The notes below the pieces were generated by a model. The model did no database searches. It saw nothing but the letters and a program-made list of their open reading frames with translations, and was not told the origin of the DNA. From Candidatus Adlerbacteria bacterium (GTDB lineage: Bacteria > Patescibacteriota > Minisyncoccia > Phycocordibacterales > SBAW01): 54,035 nt of DNA. Location: assembly GCA_903851045.1 (NCBI GenBank), contig CAINNF010000018.1, forward strand, positions 67,925-121,959, in the 5' to 3' direction. The position numbers were made by a program, and so were the translations under genes. Shown in pieces: positions 20,960 through 30,083 of the stretch (positions within the stretch are counted from its first letter, which is position 1; each line of letters begins with the position of its first letter).

Positions 20960-21000
20960 GACGTAAAAAGAACCGCTGTACTCGGGTGAGTACAGCGGCA
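20960..21000. terminator. Terminator hairpin (possibly bidirectional)
   Basis: ccgctgtactcgggtgagtacagcgg perfect stem. Confidence 0.7.
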
Positions 21001-21013
21001 GTGGAACAGACGC

Positions 21014-21679
21014 TCATGAAGATGCTTTTTTCTTCTTGCGTTTCGCTTGTATGTTGCCCGGCTTGAGCGTGCTTATGGCGCGAACAGATTTTTTCATTTT
21101 CTTGTTCTTCGTTTTCGATTTACGGACAGTATCGGTCACTCGTTCCCTTTTCGCTTTCGTCCTCGCGTTGGCCAACGTTTCGAAGGCCTCCTCGAGGACG
21201 GCGTACTTGTCCGGTCGACACTCCAGAAGCACTCTGATCTCTTCGCGCACCTGATGGATGGTGAGCCATTGATACCCAGATATCTCACTGAGATCGATCG
21301 TGAGTTCGAGCGGCCCGTCATACACGACATGAAAGAAGAAGTACCGCTTTCGGACAAGCTTACTCTTTTGCATGGACCGAACGCTTCGGGACCCACCGTA
21401 TCCGAAGACCCGAACCTGCGCCTGTTCAAAGCCGACCTCCTCCTTTGCTTCCCGAAACAGGGCTTCGAGCACCGACTCGTTCCGCTCGACCCCTCCCTTC
21501 ACGAGACCGGGGTTCCGAGGCCCGGCCTTACCGGATTCGATGAGCAGGAACTCCCCCGTCCTGGCATGCTCGATAAGCAGAACGACGGTCGCGCGATGTC
21601 GCTCGCTACCACACCTTTTCACCTGCTCACGAATACTTTTGAGCAGGTCCGCATTCAACGGTCGAAATTTCAAGGCCAT
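21014..21679 (-). CDS. NUDIX hydrolase with basic C-terminal tail
   Basis: GGVERNESVLEALFREAKEEVGFE NUDIX box. Confidence 0.86.
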   Translation of the reverse strand: MALKFRPLNADLLKSIREQVKRCGSERHRATVVLLIEHARTGEFLLIESGKAGPRNPGLVKGGVERNESVLEALFREAKEEVGFEQAQVRVFGYGGSRSVRSMQKSKLVRKRYFFFHVVYDGPLELTIDLSEISGYQWLTIHQVREEIRVLLECRPDKYAVLEEAFETLANARTKAKRERVTDTVRKSKTKNKKMKKSVRAISTLKPGNIQAKRKKKKASS

Positions 21680-21749
21680 GCGTCAAGCCCCCGCAGCTAT
21701 CATCCATAAGCACCATACAGTATTTTACCATATTGTCAAATTTCGATCG

Positions 21750-21778
21750 TTGACAGAAAAAACATTGTGTAATTATAT
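21750..21778 (+). promoter_or_regulatory. Sigma70-type promoter (TTGACA-17-TTATAT)
   Basis: ttgaca at 21750-21755, ttatat at 21773-21778, upstream of the 21816 ORF. Confidence 0.6.
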
Positions 21779-21815
21779 AAGACCCAGACCACAAACCAGA
21801 ACAAGGGTATGGACC

Positions 21816-22139
21816 ATGAGAACACCTGACCGCAGAAAGACGGGTGTGCTCACTTTCGAGCACACTACTTCACCGCGGCGCGAGGCACAGATAGAACTGC
21901 TGCTGCTCGCGGAGGATCCACGATTTCAGCCAAATTTCGTTTTGGGAGGACACACCCCTCCCGACATGCTTGCGGAGAACGCCCGGAGAGTGGAGCTACG
22001 ATACCGAGAACGACTACAGATACTCAAGAAGCATGGGTTGCTTGAGGAGGAACTCAAAAAGCTCCAAGAGCGAGCCGACGCTCTCAAGGCAAAACTTGCA
22101 GAAGTAGAGAAAAAGATCGCCGACCTCCAAAGCCTGTAA
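21816..22139 (+). CDS. Hypothetical coiled-coil protein
   Basis: C-terminal LEEELKKLQERADALKAKLAEVEKKIADLQSL; followed by a terminator at ~22160-22192. Confidence 0.6.
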   Translation: MRTPDRRKTGVLTFEHTTSPRREAQIELLLLAEDPRFQPNFVLGGHTPPDMLAENARRVELRYRERLQILKKHGLLEEELKKLQERADALKAKLAEVEKKIADLQSL

Positions 22140-22289
22140 CCCAAGCCCAACACACCAACGCCCGAGAGTCTCCAACTCTTTCGGGCGTTTTACTTTTTAC
22201 CCATACAATCCAAGCCTAGATGAATAAGTCAGAAAGGAAAAAGGGAAAGCGCACCTAGGCGGTGGTGCGCTTTTTGTACACGAGACCCT

Positions 22290-22622
22290 TTAACGACAAT
22301 CGCGAAACCTTGGTCTCTTAGACTCGACCGTCGTCGTGTCGGTGGTGTGCTCGGTTAGTCCGCACAGTGCGCAGGTTCGCCTCCACCGGGGTGTCTCGCT
22401 CGCAGGAACATGGGTGGGAGGTCTCCAATCGACACCCATCGTCCCCACCGCGTCGCCGGGAATCGTGTACGCTCGCTGTATGATCGGGTCATAGACAGGG
22501 TCCCCGAATCTGTGCTCACAGGCTCTGTAGATGCCTGCGAGCGCGGCTCGCTTCGCCTCCAAGACTCGCTCTGCCTGCGTGATCTCAAGGCGGAGCTGGT
22601 CTGCCCGCTGCCTCGTATCCAT
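22290..22622 (-). CDS. Hypothetical protein with putative zinc ribbon
   Basis: CEHRFGDP ... RRTCALCGLTEH. Confidence 0.55.
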   Translation of the reverse strand: MDTRQRADQLRLEITQAERVLEAKRAALAGIYRACEHRFGDPVYDPIIQRAYTIPGDAVGTMGVDWRPPTHVPASETPRWRRTCALCGLTEHTTDTTTVESKRPRFRDCR

Positions 22623-22789
22623 GACGAATTCCTCCCTGTACCAATACCTAGTGACGTTTATACATTACATATAACTATCATGTCAAGGCGTTCTTTGCGG
22701 CTGGTCGAATTTGACTGTCATACGCAGTGCTATATAGTCAACCTGGAGTAGTCTAAAGGTCCAAGACCCGTACAAAGGGAGACTGAAAT

Positions 22790-23149
22790 ATGAGTAAGCT
22801 GCAGCGTTGGCTCGCAAATATTGCGTTGTTCACTGTGCTGCTTTTTAGTTTAGCGTTCTGTGTGTTTGTCATCGACCTCACCGGTACGATGATGCACCTG
22901 TGGGTCGGCAGTGCGTGGTCGGTCGCGATCACCGCCTGGTGGCATGTCGCAGGACTCTGGCTCTTCGAGACCAGCACCGATACACTTGTGTGGTTTGGTC
23001 TGAGTCAACAAACAGCTGAATTGAGTACCATGTTGACCGGAGCCATTGTGATGCTTGTGTTGGCGGCATGGGCCATACGCTTCCTGTACCGAGACCTGAT
23101 GCGTTCTTTCGGGTGTAAGGTCGATTCTTCCACCACCTCGCACACCTAG
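22790..23149 (+). CDS. Hypothetical membrane protein
   Basis: 119 aa with 3 hydrophobic segments; upstream TTGACT-16-TATAGT; downstream hairpin. Confidence 0.6.
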   Translation: MSKLQRWLANIALFTVLLFSLAFCVFVIDLTGTMMHLWVGSAWSVAITAWWHVAGLWLFETSTDTLVWFGLSQQTAELSTMLTGAIVMLVLAAWAIRFLYRDLMRSFGCKVDSSTTSHT

Positions 23150-23355
23150 CATTGCGACACATCGCACACACTGCAGGACCCGAAAGGTGTCCTGCAGTTT
23201 TTTTATATACACACGAAGGGTCGGCAGGCGTACTCTGAGGCAACATGCAAAAAAGGCGCACCGTAGTGGCGCGCCTTGTTCCGAGCATAATTCGCACATT
23301 TACAATATATATTAAAATATGTATGCTAAATTTCAGATTCACAAGGAAGACTGGC

Positions 23356-23610
23356 ATGCATACTCCCCGTTTTGCATGGATACGCAAGATTTTGGCCGTG
23401 TTCGAGGACCCCATAAACACTCTAACACTGGCCCTGTTTGGGTGCTTGTTGTTCTTTGGATCGTTCCTGTTCGCCGGAGAGGTTACGGAATCGCTCACGT
23501 GGCAACAGTATGGTGCAGTGATCGCCTTCCTCATCGGCTCCATTGTCATAAGCATCAGCCTACTCCTCTTCGCGGTGTCGTTCTTCCGCTCCAACAAGCA
23601 TCGCAAATAG
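23356..23610 (+). CDS. Hypothetical small membrane protein
   Basis: 2 TM segments; downstream GC hairpin with T run. Confidence 0.55.
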   Translation: MHTPRFAWIRKILAVFEDPINTLTLALFGCLLFFGSFLFAGEVTESLTWQQYGAVIAFLIGSIVISISLLLFAVSFFRSNKHRK

Positions 23611-23902
23611 CATCACTTCGCCCAAGGCGCAGGTCCAACCCCTGCGCCTTTTCCTTTGTGTGGTATCCTATCAGCACTTTGCAGGAGGCACCGGACGGCC
23701 AGGCACCATCGCTGGATGGATACGGCGCGGGTTAGCACGCATCTGCACGTTGACCCAACGTATATGCGGCAAGGGTGACCGTTCGGAAAGACGGACAGAC
23801 TCGCTACCCATCCCCCTCGCCGCGGATGGGTTTATTTTTGGAAATAGTAAAAGGCGGCCTCCGTGCATGGAGACCGCCCTTGGCGCCGTAGCGCTCTGTT
23901 TC

Positions 23903-24340
23903 CTACGCTCGCACCAACCGATCAAACAGCTCTTGGTCGATGCCGAGCATTTCGGCAGTCAGCGGCCCCGCCCTGACATCATCTCGCAAAAACCCGATGT
24001 CGAGACTAGAACCTCCCGCTTGTATATACTTGATCCATCGCTTCGCGCTCGCCACGAGTCCGAGGATACGAAGCCGCTCAAGCTCGGCATCATCGGTGCC
24101 GATATCGCGGAGCGTGAGGCCCGCCTTCGCCAGATCCTCCTTCATATACCTGAGGAAGGACCTGTTGTCATCGTAGCCATTTCTCATGTGACGCAACCAG
24201 CGCAACGCACTCTTCTTAAGTGCGAGGACTCTCAACTCCTCGAGGCGCGCCTCCGCGAAATTAACGCGCCAAAAGAAACCCCGAGAGCCGAAATACAGCG
24301 CTGCGAGCCCGACGAACGCGAACAAGAGAGTGTGGTCCAT
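23903..24340 (-). CDS. Hypothetical protein with N-terminal TM
   Basis: 145 aa, internally repetitive LRILGL/LRVLAL-type helices; ggcggcctcc/tggagaccgcc terminator downstream. Confidence 0.6.
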   Translation of the reverse strand: MDHTLLFAFVGLAALYFGSRGFFWRVNFAEARLEELRVLALKKSALRWLRHMRNGYDDNRSFLRYMKEDLAKAGLTLRDIGTDDAELERLRILGLVASAKRWIKYIQAGGSSLDIGFLRDDVRAGPLTAEMLGIDQELFDRLVRA

Positions 24341-24466
24341 TACACCTTTCCCCTACACAACTGGAAAAGATTATATACCATATATTGCAGTATGTCAAAT
24401 ACTGCTGCATGGTGAGTTCTCACTCTGCATACAAGAATCAACCCATATACACAACACCCTAACACC

Positions 24467-24494
24467 TTGACACTGTCTTGATTGTATGTACTAT
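24467..24494 (+). promoter_or_regulatory. Sigma70-type promoter (TTGACA-16-TACTAT)
   Basis: ttgaca 24467-24472, tactat 24489-24494, upstream of the 24522 ORF. Confidence 0.5.
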
Positions 24495-24521
24495 ACACCA
24501 AGTTCAGTTCAGGAGACGCCT

Positions 24522-24791
24522 ATGAATCCGCGAGACATACCTCTCCCGAAACTGCGTCGCGGTCCACGGGGAGAACCGATAGGGTTGCTCGCTGGAGAGC
24601 GAGTGCTCGAAATTCTGTCATCAGAGGACTTGCCGATCGTTGATCAGGAGATGCTTCTTCGAGAGGCACGTTCTCATCTGGTGCAAGTACGAGAAGAAGC
24701 CGAGTTGACCGACGAACTTCTGACCACGGAGGTCCTTGAGCGGATAGCGAAACTGGAGAAAGATATCCAGGACCGGGCCAACTCGATATAA
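24522..24791 (+). CDS. Hypothetical protein
   Basis: Promoter-like sequence and an aggag-like Shine-Dalgarno upstream. Confidence 0.5.
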   Translation: MNPRDIPLPKLRRGPRGEPIGLLAGERVLEILSSEDLPIVDQEMLLREARSHLVQVREEAELTDELLTTEVLERIAKLEKDIQDRANSI

Positions 24792-24854
24792 AAACCAGGG
24801 TCGTGAGTCCAGCAGCAGCGTAGTACATCATACGGTTCACAAAGGATACAATGC

Positions 24855-25184
24855 ATGTCGCGTTCGTTTAGCTATGGAGGAGACTTGAAGGAGCTACGTA
24901 TCGTCGGCACCGGGGTCGAGATAGCATTGCTCGCCCTGCGAGTCGGCTACTTTAAGGCTGGCGCGGGGGTGCTTATCGAAGGACCACCTGACTGGCTTCT
25001 GGCTGTGGAGGGCGCTTCGTCCGCGGGATTTGCCGCCGAGACAATCACCCTGCCGCCAGCTCCAACCGGAGATGAGGAAGTCTCGCGCACACCGATCAAG
25101 GTAACTCTGTTTCTTCCGCCGAAGAATCTCCGCATCGTCGTCGATATCCCAGTTCGGAGTACTGCCACGAATTTCATGTCATAA
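24855..25184 (+). CDS. Hypothetical protein
   Basis: 109 aa; followed by a strong terminator (ccccacac...gtgtgtgggg + T6). Confidence 0.5.
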   Translation: MSRSFSYGGDLKELRIVGTGVEIALLALRVGYFKAGAGVLIEGPPDWLLAVEGASSAGFAAETITLPPAPTGDEEVSRTPIKVTLFLPPKNLRIVVDIPVRSTATNFMS

Positions 25185-25428
25185 TCCGTACGCAGCACGG
25201 ACACCGCATCACTCCCCACACGCAAACACACATTTGTTTGTGTGTGGGGATTTTTTACACAAGGCACGACGCTAATACCACACCACGACCATTTCACGAA
25301 CATCGTGACTGTCCCCATGACCCTTTGTTTCAACGCAACGACCTTACCGTATCTCCCAAGAGTTACACAAAAAAATACCGCCCCATGGTGTGGGGCGGTG
25401 TGGCTAGGTACGACCACTCGAGCGACGT

Positions 25429-26001
25429 TCAAAGGCGAGTGATATGGTCGACTGCCTCCGCCCACGTGTGGACTCTGATGATATTGTCACCCGCAACATC
25501 GCCATTCCATGGAGCGTCGAACAGCAGTACTGGAATCCCGACGGCGGCAACCGCATGTGCATGGTGGGGTGCATCTTCAAGAAGGATGGTTACGCCAAGC
25601 TCCTGACACGCTCTTGCCTTTGACCCGTGCCCACGACCGTTATAGCCGACGAAGTGAACACCCGCGAACACGTCGGGAAAGTGCCGCCCCACCAACGCGC
25701 TGGTTACCTCGGCGAGATGTGCATGACGTGCGGTAATGATGTGCAGTTCACAGAAGTTCGCAAGATGCATGACCGCCTCTTGAGCCCCGAACACTGGGAC
25801 TAGGTTCGCATGGTGCGATGAGTAGTACCACGCCTCGAGACGTTCGTGCGCCTCGTCGGGAGTACATCCCCACAAGCGACTGAGGTCGAACGACTGTACG
25901 TCCTCCATCCAGTGTGCGGTACCGAACTGTTCGTTGTGGAACCCAAGCAGCGACGGGTTGGTATCGACAAGTACGTCGTCGAAATCTATACCGACTCTCA
26001 T
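25429..26001 (-). CDS. 5'(3')-deoxyribonucleotidase-like HAD hydrolase (NT5C-like)
   Basis: MRVGIDFDDVLVDTN, LHIITARHAH, ILLEDAPHHA. Confidence 0.8.
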   Translation of the reverse strand: MRVGIDFDDVLVDTNPSLLGFHNEQFGTAHWMEDVQSFDLSRLWGCTPDEAHERLEAWYYSSHHANLVPVFGAQEAVMHLANFCELHIITARHAHLAEVTSALVGRHFPDVFAGVHFVGYNGRGHGSKARACQELGVTILLEDAPHHAHAVAAVGIPVLLFDAPWNGDVAGDNIIRVHTWAEAVDHITRL

Positions 26002-26178
26002 AAAGAACATCCCTCTGTTTGTTTCTACCAAAATCCTACCACAGAGGAAGAGAGACTGAATGGATACGGTTCGGGTTAGCACGTTTTTTGGAGATGAGCA
26101 GCAAAAAAGGACGGCACCGTAGCGATATTGTACCAAAAGAAAACCCCTTTGATGCTATCTCAGGGGTCGTGAGCGTGT

Positions 26179-26490
26179 TTAGTCTTTGCGTTTCAGATGG
26201 GCAGCGGCTACCCGCCAAGCTTGTTGGACGTCCCATGCATGGTTGCCGAATGTTCCCATCCGGATTCGGTACCACACGAGCAGGGTATCCCACCAGGCGG
26301 ACACTAGCCCACCAATGACGATCTCATATGCTACGTACGGTGGCTTGCCCAACCACGCGAGCACCACCAGAGCTACCACCGAGACAACAAACGTCATAAC
26401 AGTGAGAGGTACCGAGACTACGAGCCGGAACCTCATCACTTTACCTTGCAGCTTGGTGGCCGCGTTACTAAAAGGCGGGAATGGTGACAT
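26179..26490 (-). CDS. Hypothetical membrane protein
   Basis: Two hydrophobic segments; upstream -35 TTGACT / -10 TATAAT on the minus strand (26518-26545). Confidence 0.55.
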   Translation of the reverse strand: MSPFPPFSNAATKLQGKVMRFRLVVSVPLTVMTFVVSVVALVVLAWLGKPPYVAYEIVIGGLVSAWWDTLLVWYRIRMGTFGNHAWDVQQAWRVAAAHLKRKD

Positions 26491-26549
26491 TTTTGTTTTC
26501 CCAATGTACCTTGAGGCATTATAATACAACACAAGTAAAAGTCAATGTG

Positions 26550-26620
26550 CTGGGAGACATGGACTCGAACCATGATTCACGGCTTCAAAGGCCGCTGTCC
26601 TACCATTAGACGATCTCCCA
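26550..26620 (-). tRNA. tRNA-Gln (TTG)
   Basis: Minus strand tgggagatcgtctaatggtaggacagcggcctttgaagccgtgaatcatggttcgagtccatgtctccca. Confidence 0.9.
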
Positions 26621-26797
26621 ATGAAAAGCTCACGACCCGTGGGGCGCGATGGTTGGACCGTGGTGGATCCTAGCTTTACCTGTCCATAATACTTGTTTTT
26701 GGTATTTTTTCTATCGGCGTGACCACGAGACGGTTTATTGGAGGATGTTTGACATATTATTTGTTTATGTTAATCTGTTGCCAGGCTGGCCGCGATC

Positions 26798-27283
26798 ATG
26801 CGGCAGCAACGAGGGATTTTTCCAATGCTTTCGACATTGGCTCGGTTTGCTTTGTGTTTCGGTTTACTTCTGGGAGGTGTGCTCCCCGCGCGAGCGGGAG
26901 GGGTTGTCGTGGTCCCCATTCCGGAGGTGTGCTTCGAACATCTCTGCGCCAAGGTGCCGACCGAATGGGTGGCGTCGTTGCAGAATTCGGTGTTCTCCGC
27001 CACGGACGGCAAGACGACCTTCACGATCCAGATCACCAACGCGGTCGACCTGACCGACATCGACACCAGCACCGAACCTGAGTTCAATATCAGCGGCAAC
27101 CCCTTCTGGGCCGTGGCGGGAAATGACACACACAGCGCCACCTACCAGGGCAAGGTGCGTTACTACAAGGACGAGGAGGAATATTCAGTGGTCGTGATCA
27201 CCGTCAACGGTGACCTCGAGACATGGCGCGACCGCCTGATCGAGTGGGTTGTTGCGCGCAACTACGACGACCTGCGCCAGTAA
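26798..27283 (+). CDS. Secreted protein with signal peptide
   Basis: LARFALCFGLLLGGVLPARAGG signal-like N-terminus; strong terminator at 27300-27326. Confidence 0.65.
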   Translation: MRQQRGIFPMLSTLARFALCFGLLLGGVLPARAGGVVVVPIPEVCFEHLCAKVPTEWVASLQNSVFSATDGKTTFTIQITNAVDLTDIDTSTEPEFNISGNPFWAVAGNDTHSATYQGKVRYYKDEEEYSVVVITVNGDLETWRDRLIEWVVARNYDDLRQ

Positions 27284-27424
27284 AAAAAGGAGGGTACGTG
27301 GGCGCGGCAGTTACTGCCGCGCCCTTTTCATATTCTGTATCAGTACTGCGACCGTCTTTGTCCGCTGGAGTTGACTCATTTTGTATACCAAGTAGAGTCA
27401 CCGCAGTACGCACATGAGGAAGGT

Positions 27425-27628
27425 ATGACCGACGTTCCGTATAGCCACGGGGTCCGCTTGGGCCAGTGCCCGACGTGTCTGGCGTTCTTGGTGGTTCGGC
27501 CCGACCACTACGGCACCTGGATGATCCCCTTCCACCCACCCGCGCCGACAGAGTCCCGCGAAGGACTCCGACACTGCCAAGGGTCTGGGGAACCGGAGCG
27601 ATTCTCCTCCGACGGCCGGTACCTTTGA
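27425..27628 (+). CDS. Small hypothetical protein (possible zinc-binding)
   Basis: QCPTCLAFLVV ... RHCQGSG. Confidence 0.4.
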   Translation: MTDVPYSHGVRLGQCPTCLAFLVVRPDHYGTWMIPFHPPAPTESREGLRHCQGSGEPERFSSDGRYL

Positions 27629-27713
27629 TGTCTCGAGGACTTGCTTGTTTCGCACCATCCGCCGCCCACCATGGGCGGCGTTTTTCTGTAGCCTGCGACC
27701 GAAGTTTGCCGAC

Positions 27714-28151
27714 TTACGACAGTGTCGCGACGGCGTTGTCTTCGGATTGTGGCTGGCCGCAGAAGGCGCAGCGGCTAGCGGCAAGCGGGATCTCGCTGAG
27801 GCACTCGGGGCACTTTTTACTCGTCGGGTCCGCCGGAGTCTCGCGTCCCTTCATGCGCTCGGTGAAGGTGTTCATCGGGAGCACGACGAAGAAGTAGACC
27901 ACGGCCGCGATGATAAGGAAGGAGACGAGCGAGTTGAGAAAGTCGCCGATAAGGAACTTGCTGCCGTTGATGGTGAAGACGATATTGGACAAGTCGGACG
28001 TGTTGATGATAGCACCCACCAGCGGCGTGATGAGGTCCTTCACGAACGAGCTGACGATACCGGTAAACGCGGCTCCGACCGCAAGACCAACGGCAAGGTC
28101 GACGACGTTGCCACGGAGGATGAATTTTTTGAATCCGTTCATAACTTCCAT
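27714..28151 (-). CDS. mscL: Large-conductance mechanosensitive channel with C-terminal zinc ribbon
   Basis: FKKFILRGNVVDLAVGLAVGAAFTGIVSSFVKDLITPLVG; C-terminal KCPECLSEIPLAASRCAFCGQP. Confidence 0.95.
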   Translation of the reverse strand: MEVMNGFKKFILRGNVVDLAVGLAVGAAFTGIVSSFVKDLITPLVGAIINTSDLSNIVFTINGSKFLIGDFLNSLVSFLIIAAVVYFFVVLPMNTFTERMKGRETPADPTSKKCPECLSEIPLAASRCAFCGQPQSEDNAVATLS

Positions 28152-28172
28152 AGAGAGAACACTATACCACCA

Positions 28173-29240
28173 TTATCCCGTTGTGTACACACGGTAGAGC
28201 GCGAGCTCCAATGGGAGTGCCGGGAGCGGGGCGCGGTTCGTCTCCAAAAGCGCCGTGATCAGTTCGGCCAACAGTTGCGAATTTATGGCGGCTCCCTCCT
28301 TACCAGCAAGCCGCGTGAGCGCCGCGAGTTCAGTGACACTGAACTGCTCGCTCAACTCTTTTTTCATCTCCGGAGCGAAGCGAAGCAGCAGCACCGCGCG
28401 CACCTTGGTGAGCGCGAGCAGCACGAACACCTTCGCCTCGACACCGCTCTGTGTCGCCTGGTGAAAGGCGCCAAGCGCGGTAGCGATATCCTTTTGTGCC
28501 AGAGACTCTAGGAAGGTGTTCACGACCGCGCCGGACGGCGCACCGACGACCACACCGACCTCGGCTTCGGTCAACTTGGCATCACGTGAGACGGTCAAGA
28601 CTTTTTGTAAGATACCGAGCGTATCACGAAAGGACCCATCCCCCATCAGCGCGATGAGTTCTGCACCTGCGGGTTCGATGGTGACCTTCTCTTTTTTCGC
28701 GACGTCGATGATGAGGCTCTTGAGGATGTCGTGTGACGGCTTTTTGAAGGTAAAGGTCTGGCAGCGCGAGATGATGGTCTCCGGCACGCGGTCGAGCTCG
28801 GTGGTGGCGAGCACGAAGACGACGTGCGCGGGCGGCTCCTCCAAAGTCTTGAGTAGTGCCTGCCACGCCTGTGGGGTCAGTGCGTGCGCCTCGTCGATGA
28901 TATAAAATTTGTACTTGGACTCGAACGGGAGCGTGGCGACGCCATCGCGCAGTTCGCGGATCTCGTCGATGCCACGGTTGCTCGCCGCATCCATCTCATA
29001 GACGTCGTTGTCGCTCGTCCCCAGCGCCCGCGCGAGAATACGCGCGGTCGAGGTCTTGCCAGTCCCGCGCCCGCCTGCGAAAAGGTAGGCGTGCGCTATT
29101 CTTTCGTTCTCGACCGCGGCCCGCAGCACCGAGGTGATATGCTCCTGCCCACGCACCTCGTCGAAGATGCCGGGGCGATACTTCCGATACAAAGAGAGAT
29201 TGTGCCGCTCTAGGTCGGGCGTGGTCGTCTGTTTCATCAC
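28173..29240 (-). CDS. dnaX: DNA polymerase III subunit gamma/tau (short)
   Basis: YRKYRPGIFDEVRGQEHI, FAGGRGTGKTSTARILA, IIDEAHALTPQAWQALLKTLEEPP. Confidence 0.95.
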   Translation of the reverse strand: MMKQTTTPDLERHNLSLYRKYRPGIFDEVRGQEHITSVLRAAVENERIAHAYLFAGGRGTGKTSTARILARALGTSDNDVYEMDAASNRGIDEIRELRDGVATLPFESKYKFYIIDEAHALTPQAWQALLKTLEEPPAHVVFVLATTELDRVPETIISRCQTFTFKKPSHDILKSLIIDVAKKEKVTIEPAGAELIALMGDGSFRDTLGILQKVLTVSRDAKLTEAEVGVVVGAPSGAVVNTFLESLAQKDIATALGAFHQATQSGVEAKVFVLLALTKVRAVLLLRFAPEMKKELSEQFSVTELAALTRLAGKEGAAINSQLLAELITALLETNRAPLPALPLELALYRVYTTG

Positions 29241-29312
29241 TCAACAGTATACAACTCTTATACGAAAAATGCCCCGCCTATAACGGAGCATGTTTCTCGT
29301 TTCGTGTCGTGC

Positions 29313-29711
29313 TTATTTTGAAGCCGGCTTCTTCGCAGGAGCCTTCTTCACCGCCTTCTTGGCGCCCTTGGGCGTCACTGCGGCGCTGATGTGCGCCCAC
29401 GCAGCCCTCAGGTCCTTACCGAGCTGCGCGGTCTCTTCGGCGGTCACGCCAGAAACTGCCGAATACTTCGCGACCACCTTGTCGACGATAGCCTGGTAGC
29501 TCGCCTTGTCGATGGTCTTCGCCTTCTCGACCGCTTCGAGCGCTTCTGCACGCGCCTTGAGCAAATAACTCTTCGCGAGCTTGCGATGCTTGCTCGAGTG
29601 CTTCGCACCATACAACCAAAATGCCCCTGCCGCGCCGGCTGCCAATGCTGCCACTCCGAGTGCCGCGCCCGCTACTGCACCTGTTCCGTTTCCGTTCGAA
29701 TTGTTTGCCAT
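29313..29711 (-). CDS. Membrane-anchored protein with histone H1-like Lys/Ala/Pro tail
   Basis: Gly/Ala TM near the N-terminus; C-terminal TPKGAKKAVKKAPAKKPASK. Confidence 0.6.
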   Translation of the reverse strand: MANNSNGNGTGAVAGAALGVAALAAGAAGAFWLYGAKHSSKHRKLAKSYLLKARAEALEAVEKAKTIDKASYQAIVDKVVAKYSAVSGVTAEETAQLGKDLRAAWAHISAAVTPKGAKKAVKKAPAKKPASK

Positions 29712-29744
29712 ACGTAAAGATTACTACTAAATAATACCCTCCTA

Positions 29745-30080
29745 TTATACAGACTCTTCGGATTTCGTCTCGTTTTTGCGTCGCTTTCGTGGGGATGAGC
29801 GCCGTTTTTGCTTGGTCGCGCCCGCTCCCGCGAAGAACCCTCCGAGCGCGGCACCGAGAAAGCCGGTGATCTTCTCTGCGTACCCTTTCGCCTCGCCACG
29901 CACGTACGCGATATCGCTTTCGATGGTCTCGCTTGCCGTACGCACCTTCTGGGCGACCCGACGCACCTCACGTAAGATCGCGATGATGTACCATAGTACA
30001 ACGACGAGCATCAGGGTCACCACAAGCACCGCGACGGACGTAATAAAAAAGAAGATGTTAGCGTGGAGTATATCGTTCAT
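29745..30080 (-). CDS. Hypothetical single-TM protein
   Basis: FFITSVAVLVVTLMLVVVLWYIIAIL plus basic tail. Confidence 0.6.
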   Translation of the reverse strand: MNDILHANIFFFITSVAVLVVTLMLVVVLWYIIAILREVRRVAQKVRTASETIESDIAYVRGEAKGYAEKITGFLGAALGGFFAGAGATKQKRRSSPRKRRKNETKSEESV

Positions 30081-30083
30081 ATA

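Noticed and set aside
27645-28511. 288-aa plus-strand ORF across mscL/dnaX
   Set aside because: Runs antisense through two well-supported genes; spurious.
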